From assembly GCA_013298775.1 (NCBI GenBank), contig JAAFIV010000012.1, positions 62,001 through 126,000 of the forward strand: a stretch of DNA of 64,000 nucleotides. Reading direction: 5' to 3'. Below the pieces are notes generated by a model, which saw only the letters and a program-made list of their open reading frames with translations, was not told the origin of the DNA and did not search any database. The stretch's first letter is position 1; every line of letters starts with the position of its first letter. The DNA is from Ignavibacteria bacterium. Its GTDB lineage: Bacteria > Bacteroidota > Ignavibacteria > Kapaibacteriales > UBA4661. The translations under genes and the position numbers were made by a program. Below are positions 8,714 to 17,786 of the stretch, one piece after another.

Positions 8714-9556
8714 TTAGTGGTGTTCGCCTGCGCCATGCGCTGCCGGAGCGGGTGCTGCGGCGGCTTCAACGGGTTTCGGATTCGCAGCTTCAGCATCAAG
8801 AATGATTTTCTTTGCTGCGTTTTTCGCGTCCATCCACTTTGCAAAATCAGCATCGGACTGCATATTCAAGACAGCTCGCATCGCGTAGTGACCGCTTCCG
8901 CAGAGTTCCGCGCAAGCGAGTTCGTATTTGCCTGTCTTTGTACCATTGAACCATACGTCAATCCATGAACCTGGCACAGCATCTTGCTTAATGCGGAAGT
9001 TCGGGAGGAAGTAGCTGTGCAATACGTCCACCGACGAGAGGTGAACAACGACGTTTTTGTTAATTGGCAAGTTAAATTCACCCGTCAAAACGATGTCGTC
9101 TTTACCACGAGCATCGGTGGGGTCAATGCCGAACAAGTTTGTTGCTGTGCGGTAGCGAGCGTGGCGTTTGCCCAAGATACCGTCAGCACCCGGATAGCGA
9201 GCGTTCCAGTTGAATGCTTGACCAACAACGTCAATTTCCACGTCTGGCGTAGGAATGCGTGAAGAGTATTTCATAACCTTCCACATTTCATCGCTGTACA
9301 AACCAAGTCCTGCAAAAAGAATCGTCGGCGCAAGCGTCCACGTAAACTCCACGACATTGTTGCCATGATAGTGGTAGGATTTATGTCCCGGACGGTGGCG
9401 ATATTTGAAAATGAAGGTAACAAGCGTGATTTGCACCAGCATAAAGATACCAACAGAAATCCAGTAAACCAATGCAAACAAGTCGTCATGCGCTTCGCTG
9501 TACGTGCTGATTCCCGGAGGGAAGTACGTCAGCATATTCCATGAGAAGTCGAACAT
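8714..9556 (-). CDS. coxB: Cytochrome c oxidase subunit II
   Basis: 280 residues. Two N-terminal membrane helices (about 25-50 and 68-90) are followed by the periplasmic cupredoxin domain with the dinuclear CuA site CAELCGSGHYAMRA (Cys-x3-Cys-x3-His-x2-Met). A loosely structured Ala/Pro/His tail ends the protein. It accepts electrons from cytochrome c and passes them to heme a. Unlike classic caa3 oxidases it has no fused cytochrome c domain; that role probably falls to the separate cytochrome gene just upstream, 58 bases away. Confidence 0.96.
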   Translation of the reverse strand: MFDFSWNMLTYFPPGISTYSEAHDDLFALVYWISVGIFMLVQITLVTFIFKYRHRPGHKSYHYHGNNVVEFTWTLAPTILFAGLGLYSDEMWKVMKYSSRIPTPDVEIDVVGQAFNWNARYPGADGILGKRHARYRTATNLFGIDPTDARGKDDIVLTGEFNLPINKNVVVHLSSVDVLHSYFLPNFRIKQDAVPGSWIDVWFNGTKTGKYELACAELCGSGHYAMRAVLNMQSDADFAKWMDAKNAAKKIILDAEAANPKPVEAAAAPAPAAHGAGEHH

Positions 9557-9614
9557 AATTGCTCCATGAACAAAATATGGTGAAATAATTCGTTTTTTTG
9601 AGAAGTATCAAGGA

Positions 9615-10169
9615 TTAAAGCGGTTTCAACAATTCCGCTTCATTGTACGATGTGCCGCGTGTTGCAGTCTTAGCACGAATCTCTGCGACATCTTTTGCTT
9701 CAATCGGAGGCGCACTATTGCCCCAACTTGAGCGAACGGTTGTCAAAACCTGTGCAATCTCTTCATCCGAAAGAGCGTCTTTCCAAGGTGTCATTACACC
9801 GTTGTACTCTTTACCTGCGCGTTGAATCTTTCCTTGATAGCCATGGAGAACGATGCGGATGGGGATAGTAATATCTTTGTTTTGTGCAAATTCCGAACCG
9901 ACAAGCGGCGGATAAATGCCGGGCATACCTTTGCCGCTTCCTTGATGGCAAGCAGCACACTTGCTATTGAATACTCCTGCTCCTGCGCCTTGTGCAGCAC
10001 CCGGATTCGCCGCGCCACCACCAGCAGCCTTTGCTGCGGCTGGTTCTACCCAATGCGGGTCATCTTTGTAGCTTTTGAAAAAGCCAGAGAGGTTATTCAC
10101 GAAAATAAAAGCGATACAGCATACGGTAACAACAACGGTTACGCGCATAAATGGGAAAATACTTTTCAT
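9615..10169 (-). CDS. Membrane-anchored monoheme cytochrome c
   Basis: 184 residues: one N-terminal membrane anchor (about residues 9-28), a flexible Ala/Gly-rich linker, then a class I cytochrome c domain with a single CAACH heme site and a likely Met ligand toward MTPWKDALSDEE. Being immediately upstream of coxB, it is probably the electron donor of the oxidase, doing in trans what the C-terminal heme domain of subunit II does in fused caa3 enzymes. It could equally be the ActE-type monoheme subunit of alternative complex III; sequence alone does not decide. Confidence 0.9.
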   Translation of the reverse strand: MKSIFPFMRVTVVVTVCCIAFIFVNNLSGFFKSYKDDPHWVEPAAAKAAGGGAANPGAAQGAGAGVFNSKCAACHQGSGKGMPGIYPPLVGSEFAQNKDITIPIRIVLHGYQGKIQRAGKEYNGVMTPWKDALSDEEIAQVLTTVRSSWGNSAPPIEAKDVAEIRAKTATRGTSYNEAELLKPL

Positions 10170-10358
10170 CTGTACAGCCTCGAACAGTATGATGGTGTGA
10201 AACTTTTGTAGTTATTTTTTCGTAGTAGTAAAGTTATCGTGTGCGCAAAAATCACTTTGCGGACTGCAATGTTACGCAAAAATAGATTCAGAACAAATCG
10301 TATTTTCAAGAAATAATACTTGTTTATACAAGTGTGCGCTTCGCGTCTCCGCAAGTGA
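10170..10358. other. Intergenic gap between nuoB and the cytochrome c gene
   Basis: 189 bases, AT-rich. No repeat family member or clear terminator seen. The gap is larger than others in the cluster, so a promoter for the cytochrome-oxidase genes may lie here, but no convincing promoter element could be picked out. Confidence 0.4.
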
Positions 10359-10862
10359 TTACGCCATTTCCACAGGATGTGCGTCAATGATAATCGGCTT
10401 GGTCGCGCTAATTTTTTCTTGAATTGTAATAAGTCCTTTCAAGAGTGCTTCAGGACGCGGCGGACAGCCACCCACGTACACATCCACAGGCAAAAACTGG
10501 TCAATTCCTTGCACAACGGGATAGCTTCGGAACATTCCGCCCGTCGAAGTACATACGCCCATTGCAATTACCCACTTTGGGTCGGGCATTTGGTCGTAGA
10601 TTTTCCGCACAACCCACGACATTTTGTAGGTTACTGTTCCCGCCACAATCATCAAATCTGCCTGACGTGGTGAAAAGCGGAATACTTCCGAGCCAAACCG
10701 CGCACTGTCGGTACGTGCGCCTGCAAGTGCCATCATTTCGATTGCGCAGCAGGAAATTCCCATCGGCATGGGCCAGACGGAATTACGCTGCGCCCATTTG
10801 GTAATTGCCTCAACGGTGGTGAGGACAAAACCGTCGCGTTCCAATGTTTCGTTTAGTCCCAT
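10359..10862 (-). CDS. nuoB: NADH-quinone oxidoreductase subunit B
   Basis: 167-residue peripheral subunit of respiratory complex I that holds the terminal 4Fe-4S cluster N2 next to the quinone site. The ligands are visible in [19 protein letters not shown] and VGGCPPRPE. Length and sequence are typical of the family. Its start overlaps the end of nuoA by 10 bases, so translation is likely coupled. The next complex I genes (nuoC onward) are absent; cytochrome oxidase genes follow instead. Confidence 0.97.
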   Translation of the reverse strand: MGLNETLERDGFVLTTVEAITKWAQRNSVWPMPMGISCCAIEMMALAGARTDSARFGSEVFRFSPRQADLMIVAGTVTYKMSWVVRKIYDQMPDPKWVIAMGVCTSTGGMFRSYPVVQGIDQFLPVDVYVGGCPPRPEALLKGLITIQEKISATKPIIIDAHPVEMA

Positions 10863-11209
10863 TTTAAGGCTCCTTTTTTGACAACATAGATAAATCCTGC
10901 AAACAGCAACACCATAAACAGAATCATCGCCACAAGTGCTTGTGCGCCTAGCTGCTTAAATTGTACTGCCCACGGATACATAAACACAATTTCAATATCA
11001 AAGAGAATGAAGAGCATCGCCACAAGGTAAAACTTGACCGTATGACGCTCCTTCACGGAAGTAACAGGCTCCATGCCGCTTTCGTAGGTGCTTAGTTTTT
11101 CTTTGTTTTGTCGGCGGGGTCCGACCCACTCATGCAACTTCATCATTGCTATACCAAACACTATTCCCATGATGATAGTTCCGAGTATGGGGAAGTACGA
11201 TTCAAGCAT
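10853..11209 (-). CDS. nuoA: NADH-quinone oxidoreductase subunit A
   Basis: 118 residues with three membrane helices and the family hallmark YESGMEP in the first cytoplasmic loop, plus [13 protein letters not shown]-like helix 2 (here [15 protein letters not shown]). It is part of the membrane arm of complex I near the quinone channel. It is the first gene of the minus-strand series and overlaps nuoB by 10 bases. Confidence 0.96.
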   Translation of the reverse strand: MLESYFPILGTIIMGIVFGIAMMKLHEWVGPRRQNKEKLSTYESGMEPVTSVKERHTVKFYLVAMLFILFDIEIVFMYPWAVQFKQLGAQALVAMILFMVLLFAGFIYVVKKGALKWD

Positions 11210-11547
11210 ACAGCATCCTAACTATGTAGTCTGTAAAAGGTTATCGTGATGGTTGTTTATATTTTTCCGCAGTTTCGCGGCACACGCTTCTTTGGTGATG
11301 ATGCAATACATCAAGCAGAAACAGAGCGGAGAAAGAGCAACGTAACATTCTCATTTTGCTAAACTTATGCGCAGCGCGTCGAAAACACTCAGCATAATTT
11401 TTGTATCATACAGCATTAAAAGTCGTCGTATTCAATACCCAAGTTACTCAAGCGAAGGGAAACTTTAAAGCGAGATTTAAAATATTTTCGTCAATCTGTG
11501 AATTTTTGCCCTACTGAGTTTTTGACCTTGCAGAAAACTCCTGCACA
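11210..11547. other. Intergenic region upstream of nuoA
   Basis: 338 bases between the nuoA start and the end of the next minus-strand gene. AT-rich with no family repeat. It should hold the promoter of the respiratory cluster, but I could not identify -10/-35 or Bacteroidota-type elements with confidence. Confidence 0.4.
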
Positions 11548-13542
11548 TTAAAATCCTGCAGGCGGCACTGTACCTTGACTTTGCTGCTGCTCTGCTTTCC
11601 CTTGCTCTTCTAATTTTGCTTGCTGAATGGCGTAAATATATCGCTGCGCAAGCTCGGACTGAGGATTGACGCGGTAGGCAGCCTGAAAATATGCCAACGC
11701 TGAATCTAACTGCTGCTGTTTTCCAAAAATCATACCAAGATTCAAATACGCCGTTTCGCTCTGCGGGTTCAGTTGCAATGCGGCTCGGAGGTCCTGAATG
11801 CCCGCACGGGTGCTATCGGCATTTTCCGCATTGATGCGCCGCGCAGCCCGCGAAACAAAGGCGGAGGCGAGATTATTCCGAAAAATTGGTTTGCGGTGAA
11901 TAGCGCGGCGCGTGGTGGAATCCAGCATCATTGCTCGCTCTTCGGCGGCAAAAGCACGGTCGAAATCCTTGCGTTGCAAAGCGCAGAGAGCTTGCAAATC
12001 GTACAGGGACGCATCGGCAGTGGAATCAATCGCAAGGGCGCGTGAAATCACGATTTCTGCTTCATCAAGCAAAATACTTTGCTCAGTGGGATTTTTCGCG
12101 CGTCCAGCCCGTAAAATAAGCTGCGATGCGTAGTTGCGAGCCGTCATCATGCTTTGTGGCGTAGAGCGGTGGTCGGCGCGGAGAAGTTTTTCGTCCGATG
12201 CCCAATCTGGCAAACGCATCAGCCCACGAAGCGCGTACCCACTTGCGAGCAGGAGAAGTACGCCGAGCGCAATACTTTGACGAAAGCGCGGCGATTCTGC
12301 CCCCAAGAGGACGAAAACACTATATCCCAACCCAAGCACAGCAAACAAACTCGGCGTAAGCAAAAACCGCTCACCCAGCATACTTCCTGCATACACGAAG
12401 AGATTTGAAGCTAAAATCAAGGTGCAAAAAAACGCCAACACCGCACAAGCACACACGCGCTGCCACAAAGGATGCGACCGACCCAAACGCACAATACTCA
12501 CACCTACAAGCCCTACAACCAGTACCATTGCTGCGATTGCGCGAATATCACCAAAGCTAGTAAGTGGAATTTGATTGTACGTGTAGCCTTCCGAAAGAGT
12601 CCAAGGAAAAATGGCTTTTAATGTGTACATTCCCAAGAGCAGAAAGCCTGTTGCAATGCGCTCTTCAAGGCTTGCGCCCGCAAACGGATTGTGCAAAATA
12701 TAGGCAAACAAGCCTTCTTCCACACGCCCAACCACACCAAACCACACCGCAAGAAACACCAGCGTCAAAGCAAGGAATGGTGCGCCTGCGAGAAGAATTT
12801 TCCGCACAGAAACAGTGCTAAACGTGTACGGCAGAAGAAACACAATCACGGGCAATAGCAACACCGCACTTTCTTTGGACAAAAGCGCGAGCGCAAACGC
12901 GGCAAGGCTCACAAGCCAGTGCTGGAGCTTCTCCGAGCGTAGATACTCAAAAAGCCACACCGCAGAAGCAACGCCAAAAAGCAGCGCGAAAAGTTCATCG
13001 CGGCTCTTGATATTGACAACAACCGACGTGTGAACGGGATGCACGGCAAACAGCAACGCAAGCGAAAACGGCAACCATGTGAAATTTTTCTCTGCGAAAT
13101 TTTTCTCAATAATTTGTACAGCAAAAAGCCTCCGAAACAGCATAAACACAAGCAACACAGCACACACATACAACGCCACATTTACAAAATGCCCCATTGC
13201 CGGATTGTTATTCCACAACTGCTTTTCGATGGCAAAGCTCACAAACGACACGGGACGATAGGTTTTGCGCTGGCTGGAGCGGTCGTAAAATTCATCAAAC
13301 CCGAAAAAAGAATCTTTCGTGAGTAGCGTTCCAATGCCCTTCACGCCTTGCTGCACCACGCTGTGGTCGGTGATGACCATGTTGTCGTCCATCACCAAGC
13401 CGAAGCCAAGCGTTTGCGCGTAGAGGAGGAAGGAAATCAGCGCAAGCCCAATCGCTTGCCAGCGTAGTAATGACGCTACTTTCAAGGTATTTTGCTGACG
13501 CTGTTTGCGTTCTTTTTGTTCTTTTTTCGATGGAGTTGCCAT
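11548..13542 (-). CDS. TPR-containing multispanning glycosyltransferase-like protein (TMTC/PMT-like)
   Basis: 664 residues. A basic, Gln/Lys-rich start is followed by about ten membrane helices. The first extracytoplasmic loop has FGLVMDDNMVITDH and TYRPVSFVSF, the pattern of GT-C-fold O-mannosyltransferase-like proteins in which acidic residues bind the sugar donor. The last ~200 residues are tetratricopeptide repeats (for example SETAYLNLGMIFGKQQQLDSA starts one; shown only in part). Such proteins are common in FCB bacteria and may glycosylate or help assemble envelope proteins; the substrate is unknown. Monocistronic by position. Confidence 0.75.
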   Translation of the reverse strand: MATPSKKEQKERKQRQQNTLKVASLLRWQAIGLALISFLLYAQTLGFGLVMDDNMVITDHSVVQQGVKGIGTLLTKDSFFGFDEFYDRSSQRKTYRPVSFVSFAIEKQLWNNNPAMGHFVNVALYVCAVLLVFMLFRRLFAVQIIEKNFAEKNFTWLPFSLALLFAVHPVHTSVVVNIKSRDELFALLFGVASAVWLFEYLRSEKLQHWLVSLAAFALALLSKESAVLLLPVIVFLLPYTFSTVSVRKILLAGAPFLALTLVFLAVWFGVVGRVEEGLFAYILHNPFAGASLEERIATGFLLLGMYTLKAIFPWTLSEGYTYNQIPLTSFGDIRAIAAMVLVVGLVGVSIVRLGRSHPLWQRVCACAVLAFFCTLILASNLFVYAGSMLGERFLLTPSLFAVLGLGYSVFVLLGAESPRFRQSIALGVLLLLASGYALRGLMRLPDWASDEKLLRADHRSTPQSMMTARNYASQLILRAGRAKNPTEQSILLDEAEIVISRALAIDSTADASLYDLQALCALQRKDFDRAFAAEERAMMLDSTTRRAIHRKPIFRNNLASAFVSRAARRINAENADSTRAGIQDLRAALQLNPQSETAYLNLGMIFGKQQQLDSALAYFQAAYRVNPQSELAQRYIYAIQQAKLEEQGKAEQQQSQGTVPPAGF

Positions 13543-13609
13543 GAGAGATGTTCAGTGAGAATGGAGAAAGTCAAACCAAAGAAATACTAGGCACATTGTT
13601 CAATCTTCC

Positions 13610-13651
13610 GTAGCGCAGACACATTGAGGTCAAACCTCGCATCTGCGCTAC
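13610..13651. repeat. Short hairpin related to family A arms
   Basis: GTAGCGCAGA (13610-13619) pairs with TCTGCGCTAC (13642-13651), with an inner GAGGT/ACCTC stem. The arm begins like the GTAGCGC subtype of family A (copy A5). It lies just downstream of the DUF3597 gene and could act as its 3' hairpin. Confidence 0.6.
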
Positions 13652-13676
13652 TTCTGAAGATTTCATTCGCTTGAAA

Positions 13677-14078
13677 TTACAGCAAATCTTGTGGAATATT
13701 TCCACCATTTTCTGCTATTTTCTGAAGCACGGTTTTATGAAGCCACATATTCATTTGTGCAGAATCGCCCATCTTGTCGGCAGGGCATCCCAGCTCGGTT
13801 GCAAGCTCTTTGCGTGCGCCCAAACTGCTGTCTAAACCAAGCAGTTTCATCAAATCAACGATAGACTGTTTCCAGTTCAATTTTTCGCTGTGTGCTGCTG
13901 CTAATCCTTCGAGCTTCGACAGTACATCAACCACAGAAACAGCCGCTACTGCGGGTGCGGTGGGTGCTGCTGGCGCGGCGGGTGCTTGAGCGGCTGGTGC
14001 GGCTTCTGGTGCGGCGGCAGGTGCGGCTTCTTTATTACCGAAGCCGAGTTTGCCAAGGATGTCTCCAAAAATTCCCAT
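13677..14078 (-). CDS. DUF3597 domain protein
   Basis: 133 residues. The N-terminus (MGIFGDILGKLGFG) may be a short amphipathic helix. An Ala/Pro-rich linker (about 20-45) is followed by the DUF3597 domain, recognisable from LNWKQSIVDLMKLLGLDSSL and the end region MNMWLHKTVLQKIAENGG. The function of this family is not known. It lies 66 bases after the ftsX-like gene on the same strand. Confidence 0.85.
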   Translation of the reverse strand: MGIFGDILGKLGFGNKEAAPAAAPEAAPAAQAPAAPAAPTAPAVAAVSVVDVLSKLEGLAAAHSEKLNWKQSIVDLMKLLGLDSSLGARKELATELGCPADKMGDSAQMNMWLHKTVLQKIAENGGNIPQDLL

Positions 14079-14144
14079 AGTGGTTGTATTGAAAAAGATA
14101 AAAAAAATGCGAATCCATCAGTATTCGCAAGGCTTTGACGTAGG

Positions 14145-14978
14145 TTATTCAGAATCTGTTGTCGTGGTTGTCTCATGCGGCGGTGCGGTCATTGCTGGGT
14201 TTGCGGGTGTATTTTTCACCAAAAGCACTGCTCGCACAGCAAGCGCAATTCCACCCAGAGAGCATACGATTGCGCTTCCAGCAAGAAGGCTCACAGGGCG
14301 CATGGAATCAAGGCTGGGAATGGAAGAACGAAGCGCGAAATAGAGGAGAATTGCCACGCCACCGCCCAACGCGGCACCAGCACACACGCCCAGCGCGACA
14401 CGCTGCAAGCCGTGTGCAACAATATCCACCGTTTGAAGCGCATTCCAGAGCATGACGAGCAGCACCAACACCACGACCGCACCCGAAACGCCACGAATAA
14501 TGCCCGCTTCACGGCTTCGCGTTTCCACCAAGTTCACAAATGCGGCGCGGTAGGCAATATCGCTCACGCCACGCAAAGAGCGTACCTCCGCCGCGATAGT
14601 GTCTATGCGGTCTTTCGTGCGGGCATCGGGTTTGAGGCGAAGAATAAGCGCATTTGGAAAAGGATTATCCGCTAAACTCGTGCTGACGCTTGTTGCGAAG
14701 CGGCTTACAAACTCATTTTTCATATCGGCGGCAGCTTTTACCTGTACGGAATCTACACCAGAAATAACAGCAAGTTCCGTCTGCAACGCGCTTATTTCCT
14801 TGCTGGTGGCATTATTCGTACAAAAGACCGTGAGCGAAATCTGCTCTGAAAGCCGCGCCAATTCTCGCTCTTGGGAAAACCAGCCTGCAACAGCAAGTGC
14901 CGCAAGCAAGGTCGCTACAAAAGAGGACGCTGCAAGCTGCATCAATACTGCGTTTGGGGAGGAAGTAGTTGTATTCAT
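14145..14978 (-). CDS. ftsX: FtsX-like cell division ABC transporter membrane protein
   Basis: 277 residues from the ATG at 14978. One N-terminal helix, an extracytoplasmic domain (about 45-165) and three C-terminal helices, the FtsX layout. FtsX with FtsE controls peptidoglycan hydrolases during division. A GTG at 15017, overlapping the hisG stop by 4 bases, would add 13 residues (with a C-x2-C-x-C pattern that is not typical of the family). The loop after the second helix is short and I do not see the usual conserved cytoplasmic motif, so the assignment is somewhat tentative. ftsE is not adjacent. Confidence 0.7.
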   Translation of the reverse strand: MNTTTSSPNAVLMQLAASSFVATLLAALAVAGWFSQERELARLSEQISLTVFCTNNATSKEISALQTELAVISGVDSVQVKAAADMKNEFVSRFATSVSTSLADNPFPNALILRLKPDARTKDRIDTIAAEVRSLRGVSDIAYRAAFVNLVETRSREAGIIRGVSGAVVVLVLLVMLWNALQTVDIVAHGLQRVALGVCAGAALGGGVAILLYFALRSSIPSLDSMRPVSLLAGSAIVCSLGGIALAVRAVLLVKNTPANPAMTAPPHETTTTTDSE

Positions 14979-15013
14979 AGCTGGTGTTTTTTTGCAATGA
15001 CAATGTTCACAAT

Positions 15014-15883
15014 TCACACAATCATCTTTTCAATCGGCACAACCAAAATGCCCTCTGCACCTGCCGCGCGGAGCTTTTCGATGATTTCCCAAAACGTGTC
15101 TTCCTGCACCACCGCATGAATAGAACTCCAGCCAGATTCCGCCAAAGGCAGCACCGTTGGGCTTTTCATGCCTGGAAGCAAGTTCAATATCGCAGACACG
15201 GCTTCATTTCTCGCGTTCAGCAAAATGTATTTGTTGTGCTTTGCGCGATTAACCGATTGAATCCGAAAGCGCAAATTGTCCAGTGTGCGCTGCTTTGCGG
15301 GCGGGAGATTCGGGCGACTGAGCAGTACGGCTTCGGAGCGGAAAATTGTTTCCACTTCCACAAGCCCGTTACTGAGCAGCGTGGAGCCAGAACTGACAAT
15401 ATCGCAAATCGCATCAGCAAGCCCGATGGATGGCGCGATTTCCACCGAACCGCTAATTTCGTGAATCTCAGCATTCACGCCATTTTCCTGCAAAAATCCC
15501 TGTAAGATATTTGGAAACGACGTAGCAATGCGTTTTCCCTGCAAACTTTGTACGCTGCCGTACTCCACACCCCGCGCCACTGCCAGCGACAAGCGGCAAC
15601 GAGAGAATCCCAAGCGTTCAACAATTTCCACAGGCGCGGAAAGTTTTCCGTTCTCTTCGGCAATAACATTTTCGCCGACAATGCCCAAATCTGCTACGCC
15701 GTCGGCAATGTATTCGGGAATGTCGTCGTCGCGGAGGAAGAGGAATTCAAGAGGAAAATTGTAGGCGGATGCTTTGAGTTTTCCACCAGATTTATTGAAG
15801 TCAATCCCGCATTCCTGCATGAGTTCGAGGGATTCTTCGGTGAGGCGACCTGATTTTTGAATAGCGAGACGAAGTAAGGGCAT
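15014..15883 (-). CDS. hisG: ATP phosphoribosyltransferase (long form)
   Basis: 289 residues, catalysing the first step of histidine synthesis: condensation of ATP and PRPP. The catalytic domain starts LRLAIQKSGRL and contains DLGIVGENV and the PRPP-binding loop around DIVSSGSTLLSNGL. The C-terminal ~75 residues are the ACT-like regulatory domain that binds histidine in long-form enzymes (ending in GAEGILVVPIEKM). Other his genes are not nearby. Its stop overlaps a possible GTG start of the ftsX-like gene. Confidence 0.96.
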   Translation of the reverse strand: MPLLRLAIQKSGRLTEESLELMQECGIDFNKSGGKLKASAYNFPLEFLFLRDDDIPEYIADGVADLGIVGENVIAEENGKLSAPVEIVERLGFSRCRLSLAVARGVEYGSVQSLQGKRIATSFPNILQGFLQENGVNAEIHEISGSVEIAPSIGLADAICDIVSSGSTLLSNGLVEVETIFRSEAVLLSRPNLPPAKQRTLDNLRFRIQSVNRAKHNKYILLNARNEAVSAILNLLPGMKSPTVLPLAESGWSSIHAVVQEDTFWEIIEKLRAAGAEGILVVPIEKMIV

Positions 15884-15961
15884 GAGTTCGGAAAAAAGTT
15901 CGGGAAAATTCGGGAAAATTCGGGAAAGTAATGGTAAAATGGTGTTCGGAAACCAATAGTT

Positions 15962-16059
15962 GTGAGGCTCTCGCTTCCATGCAAACGATGAAGCGAGGGT
16001 TTCTCACTTCCACCTAAAGAATTAAAACGAGAGCCTCACGAAGAAGTGAGACCCTCGCA
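15962..16059. repeat. Family C repeat, copy C1
   Basis: GTGAGGCTCTCG at 15962-15973 is matched in reverse by CGAGAGCCTCAC at 16028-16039. The motif GAAGTGAGACCCTCGC follows. A short direct repeat of CGGGAAAATT (about 15901-15925) lies just to its left, next to the hisG start. Confidence 0.85.
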
Positions 16060-16070
16060 GTCAAAATTTG

Positions 16071-16235
16071 TAACTAGTCAGGTCTCCCCGTCGGGCGGCT
16101 GTTATCACAAGCGCAGTAGCCGTCCGGCGGGTTCTTCGGCGCGTACTCAATAAAAGCGTCCCGTGTACACCCGCCGGACGGCTACTGTATCTGTGATAAC
16201 AGCCGCCCGACGGGGGAGAGTACCTGACCAGTTAC
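16071..16235. repeat. Palindromic element D between hisG and serA
   Basis: Nested inverted repeats: outer TAACTAGTCAGGT versus ACCTGACCAGTTA, then CTCCCCGTCGGGCGGCTGTT-type arms (16084-16109 with 16192-16217), then CAGTAGCCGTCCGGCGGG (16114-16131) with its reverse (16170-16187). About 165 bp in all, GC-rich, no coding potential. Only one copy in the window. Confidence 0.85.
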
Positions 16236-16241
16236 CAAAAT

Positions 16242-17450
16242 TTAATACAAAATTCGCACACGAATCGTATTGGAAACCCGCTTCAAATCGTCGCAGAGCG
16301 AGTCGTGGTATTCTTTGTCCACGTCGGCAATCACGTAGCCGATGTTCTCATCGGTGCGCAAAAACTGGGAAATGACGTTCACGGAATTTTGTGCGAATAT
16401 CGTGTTGAGCTGCGAAAGTACGCCTGGCACGTTCTTGTGAATATGCAACAAACGGTGCGTATTTTTCACGGCGGGAAGCTGGATGCGCGGGAAATTCACA
16501 GCGGAAAAGGTGCTGCCAGCAAGCATATACTCGGCAAGTTTGCTGGAAACAAATTCACCGATATTATTTTGCGCTTCCTCCGTGCTACCACCGATATGCG
16601 GCGTGAGAAGGACGTTTGGCATATTTTGGAATGGCGAAGCAAAGGTTTTTTCATTGCCCGCAGGTTCTTTCGGAAATACATCCAGAGCAACACCAGCAAT
16701 TCTGCCTGATTCCACGTGTTTGTGCAATGCGTCCAAATCCACAACATGACCGCGACTGAGATTGATAAACATTGCGCCATCTTTCATTTGGGCAAATTCC
16801 TTTTCGCCCACAAGATTCGCATTCTCAGGGCTGCCGTCCACGTGCAGCGTTACTACATCCGCGATGTTCAAAACTTCCTCCATTGAGGACATTTTCACGG
16901 CATTGCCAATGCTGAGTTTGTCCACGCTGTCGTAGTAATAGACCCGCATTCCAAGCCCTTCCGCCAGCACCGATACTTGCGAGCCGATATTACCAAAGCC
17001 GATAATACCAAGATTTTTCCCACGCACTTCCTTCGCGCCAACAGCAGATTTTATCCACTCGCCCGCATGAAGGCTTGAAATCTTGTTGTACAGTCCGCGC
17101 ATGAGGAAAATAATGTGTCCAATCACCATTTCCGCGACCGAGCGCGTGTTGCTGTATGGCGCGTTGAAGGCAGGAATACCACGCAAGGCAGCCGCGTCGA
17201 GGTCAATTTGATTTGTGCCAATGCAATATGCACCGATTGCCTGCAAGTGCGGCGCATTCTCCAGAACCCTCTCCGTTACGTGCGTCCGAGAGCGAATGCC
17301 GAGCAGCGTCACGCCGTCGAGAGCTTTGATAAGGTCGTCTTCGTCGAGTCCCTGTTTGCGTGTTTCAATTTCAACGGTTTCCCCAAACGGTGTTTTGTGA
17401 AGAACTTCAACGCCAGAAGTGTGAATGTTTTCGAGAAGGAGAATTTTCAT
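16242..17450 (-). CDS. serA: D-3-phosphoglycerate dehydrogenase
   Basis: 402-residue NAD-dependent enzyme that oxidises 3-phosphoglycerate in the first step of serine synthesis. The NAD-binding motif GIIGFGNIGSQ lies near residue 148. The catalytic Arg is in NLSRGHVVD, Glu in DVFPKEP and His in TPHIGGSTEE. The last ~75 residues form an ACT domain (HIHKNVPGVLSQ), which gives serine feedback in related enzymes. It has the E. coli-like medium form without an intervening domain. Divergent from pfkA across a 336-base gap. Confidence 0.96.
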   Translation of the reverse strand: MKILLLENIHTSGVEVLHKTPFGETVEIETRKQGLDEDDLIKALDGVTLLGIRSRTHVTERVLENAPHLQAIGAYCIGTNQIDLDAAALRGIPAFNAPYSNTRSVAEMVIGHIIFLMRGLYNKISSLHAGEWIKSAVGAKEVRGKNLGIIGFGNIGSQVSVLAEGLGMRVYYYDSVDKLSIGNAVKMSSMEEVLNIADVVTLHVDGSPENANLVGEKEFAQMKDGAMFINLSRGHVVDLDALHKHVESGRIAGVALDVFPKEPAGNEKTFASPFQNMPNVLLTPHIGGSTEEAQNNIGEFVSSKLAEYMLAGSTFSAVNFPRIQLPAVKNTHRLLHIHKNVPGVLSQLNTIFAQNSVNVISQFLRTDENIGYVIADVDKEYHDSLCDDLKRVSNTIRVRILY

Positions 17451-17786
17451 GGGAATTGTAATCGTGGATAAAATTCAACGAGCCTCAAAAATACAGCATT
17501 TTTTTCTATTTCCGAAGAATCCTATAAAAGCATAAATTACGAGCTATGCGACGAGGCTTGTCCAGTGGGTGTTTTCTTGATTTGTCCTTTTTCGTCTGCA
17601 ACCAAAATCTTCTGGCTTCGGTAGCACAGACACTCCTGTCTGTGACATTTTGCTCGAAAGAACGGCGCAGACAAGAGTGTTACGCGCTACCAATAACTAA
17701 ACTCTTGGAGCATTGTTGCTTGAATACGTTACCAGCTATTTTTTCATCACCAATTTTATTTTTCAGTCAAACAGGGAGCAATTTTT
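17451..17786. promoter_or_regulatory. Divergent intergenic region between serA and pfkA
   Basis: 336 bases that must hold promoters for both genes, though no clear promoter hexamers were recognised. It contains family A copy A3. A GGGAG ribosome binding site precedes the pfkA ATG by about 9 bases. Confidence 0.4.
17620..17691. repeat. Family A palindromic element, copy A3 (hybrid arms)
   Basis: The left arm GTAGCACAGACACTCCTGTC is the common subtype; the right arm GCGCAGACAAGAGTG then TTACGCGCTACC is the GCGC subtype also seen in copy A5. Arms are therefore only partly complementary, which suggests recombination or degeneration between subtypes. Confidence 0.8.
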
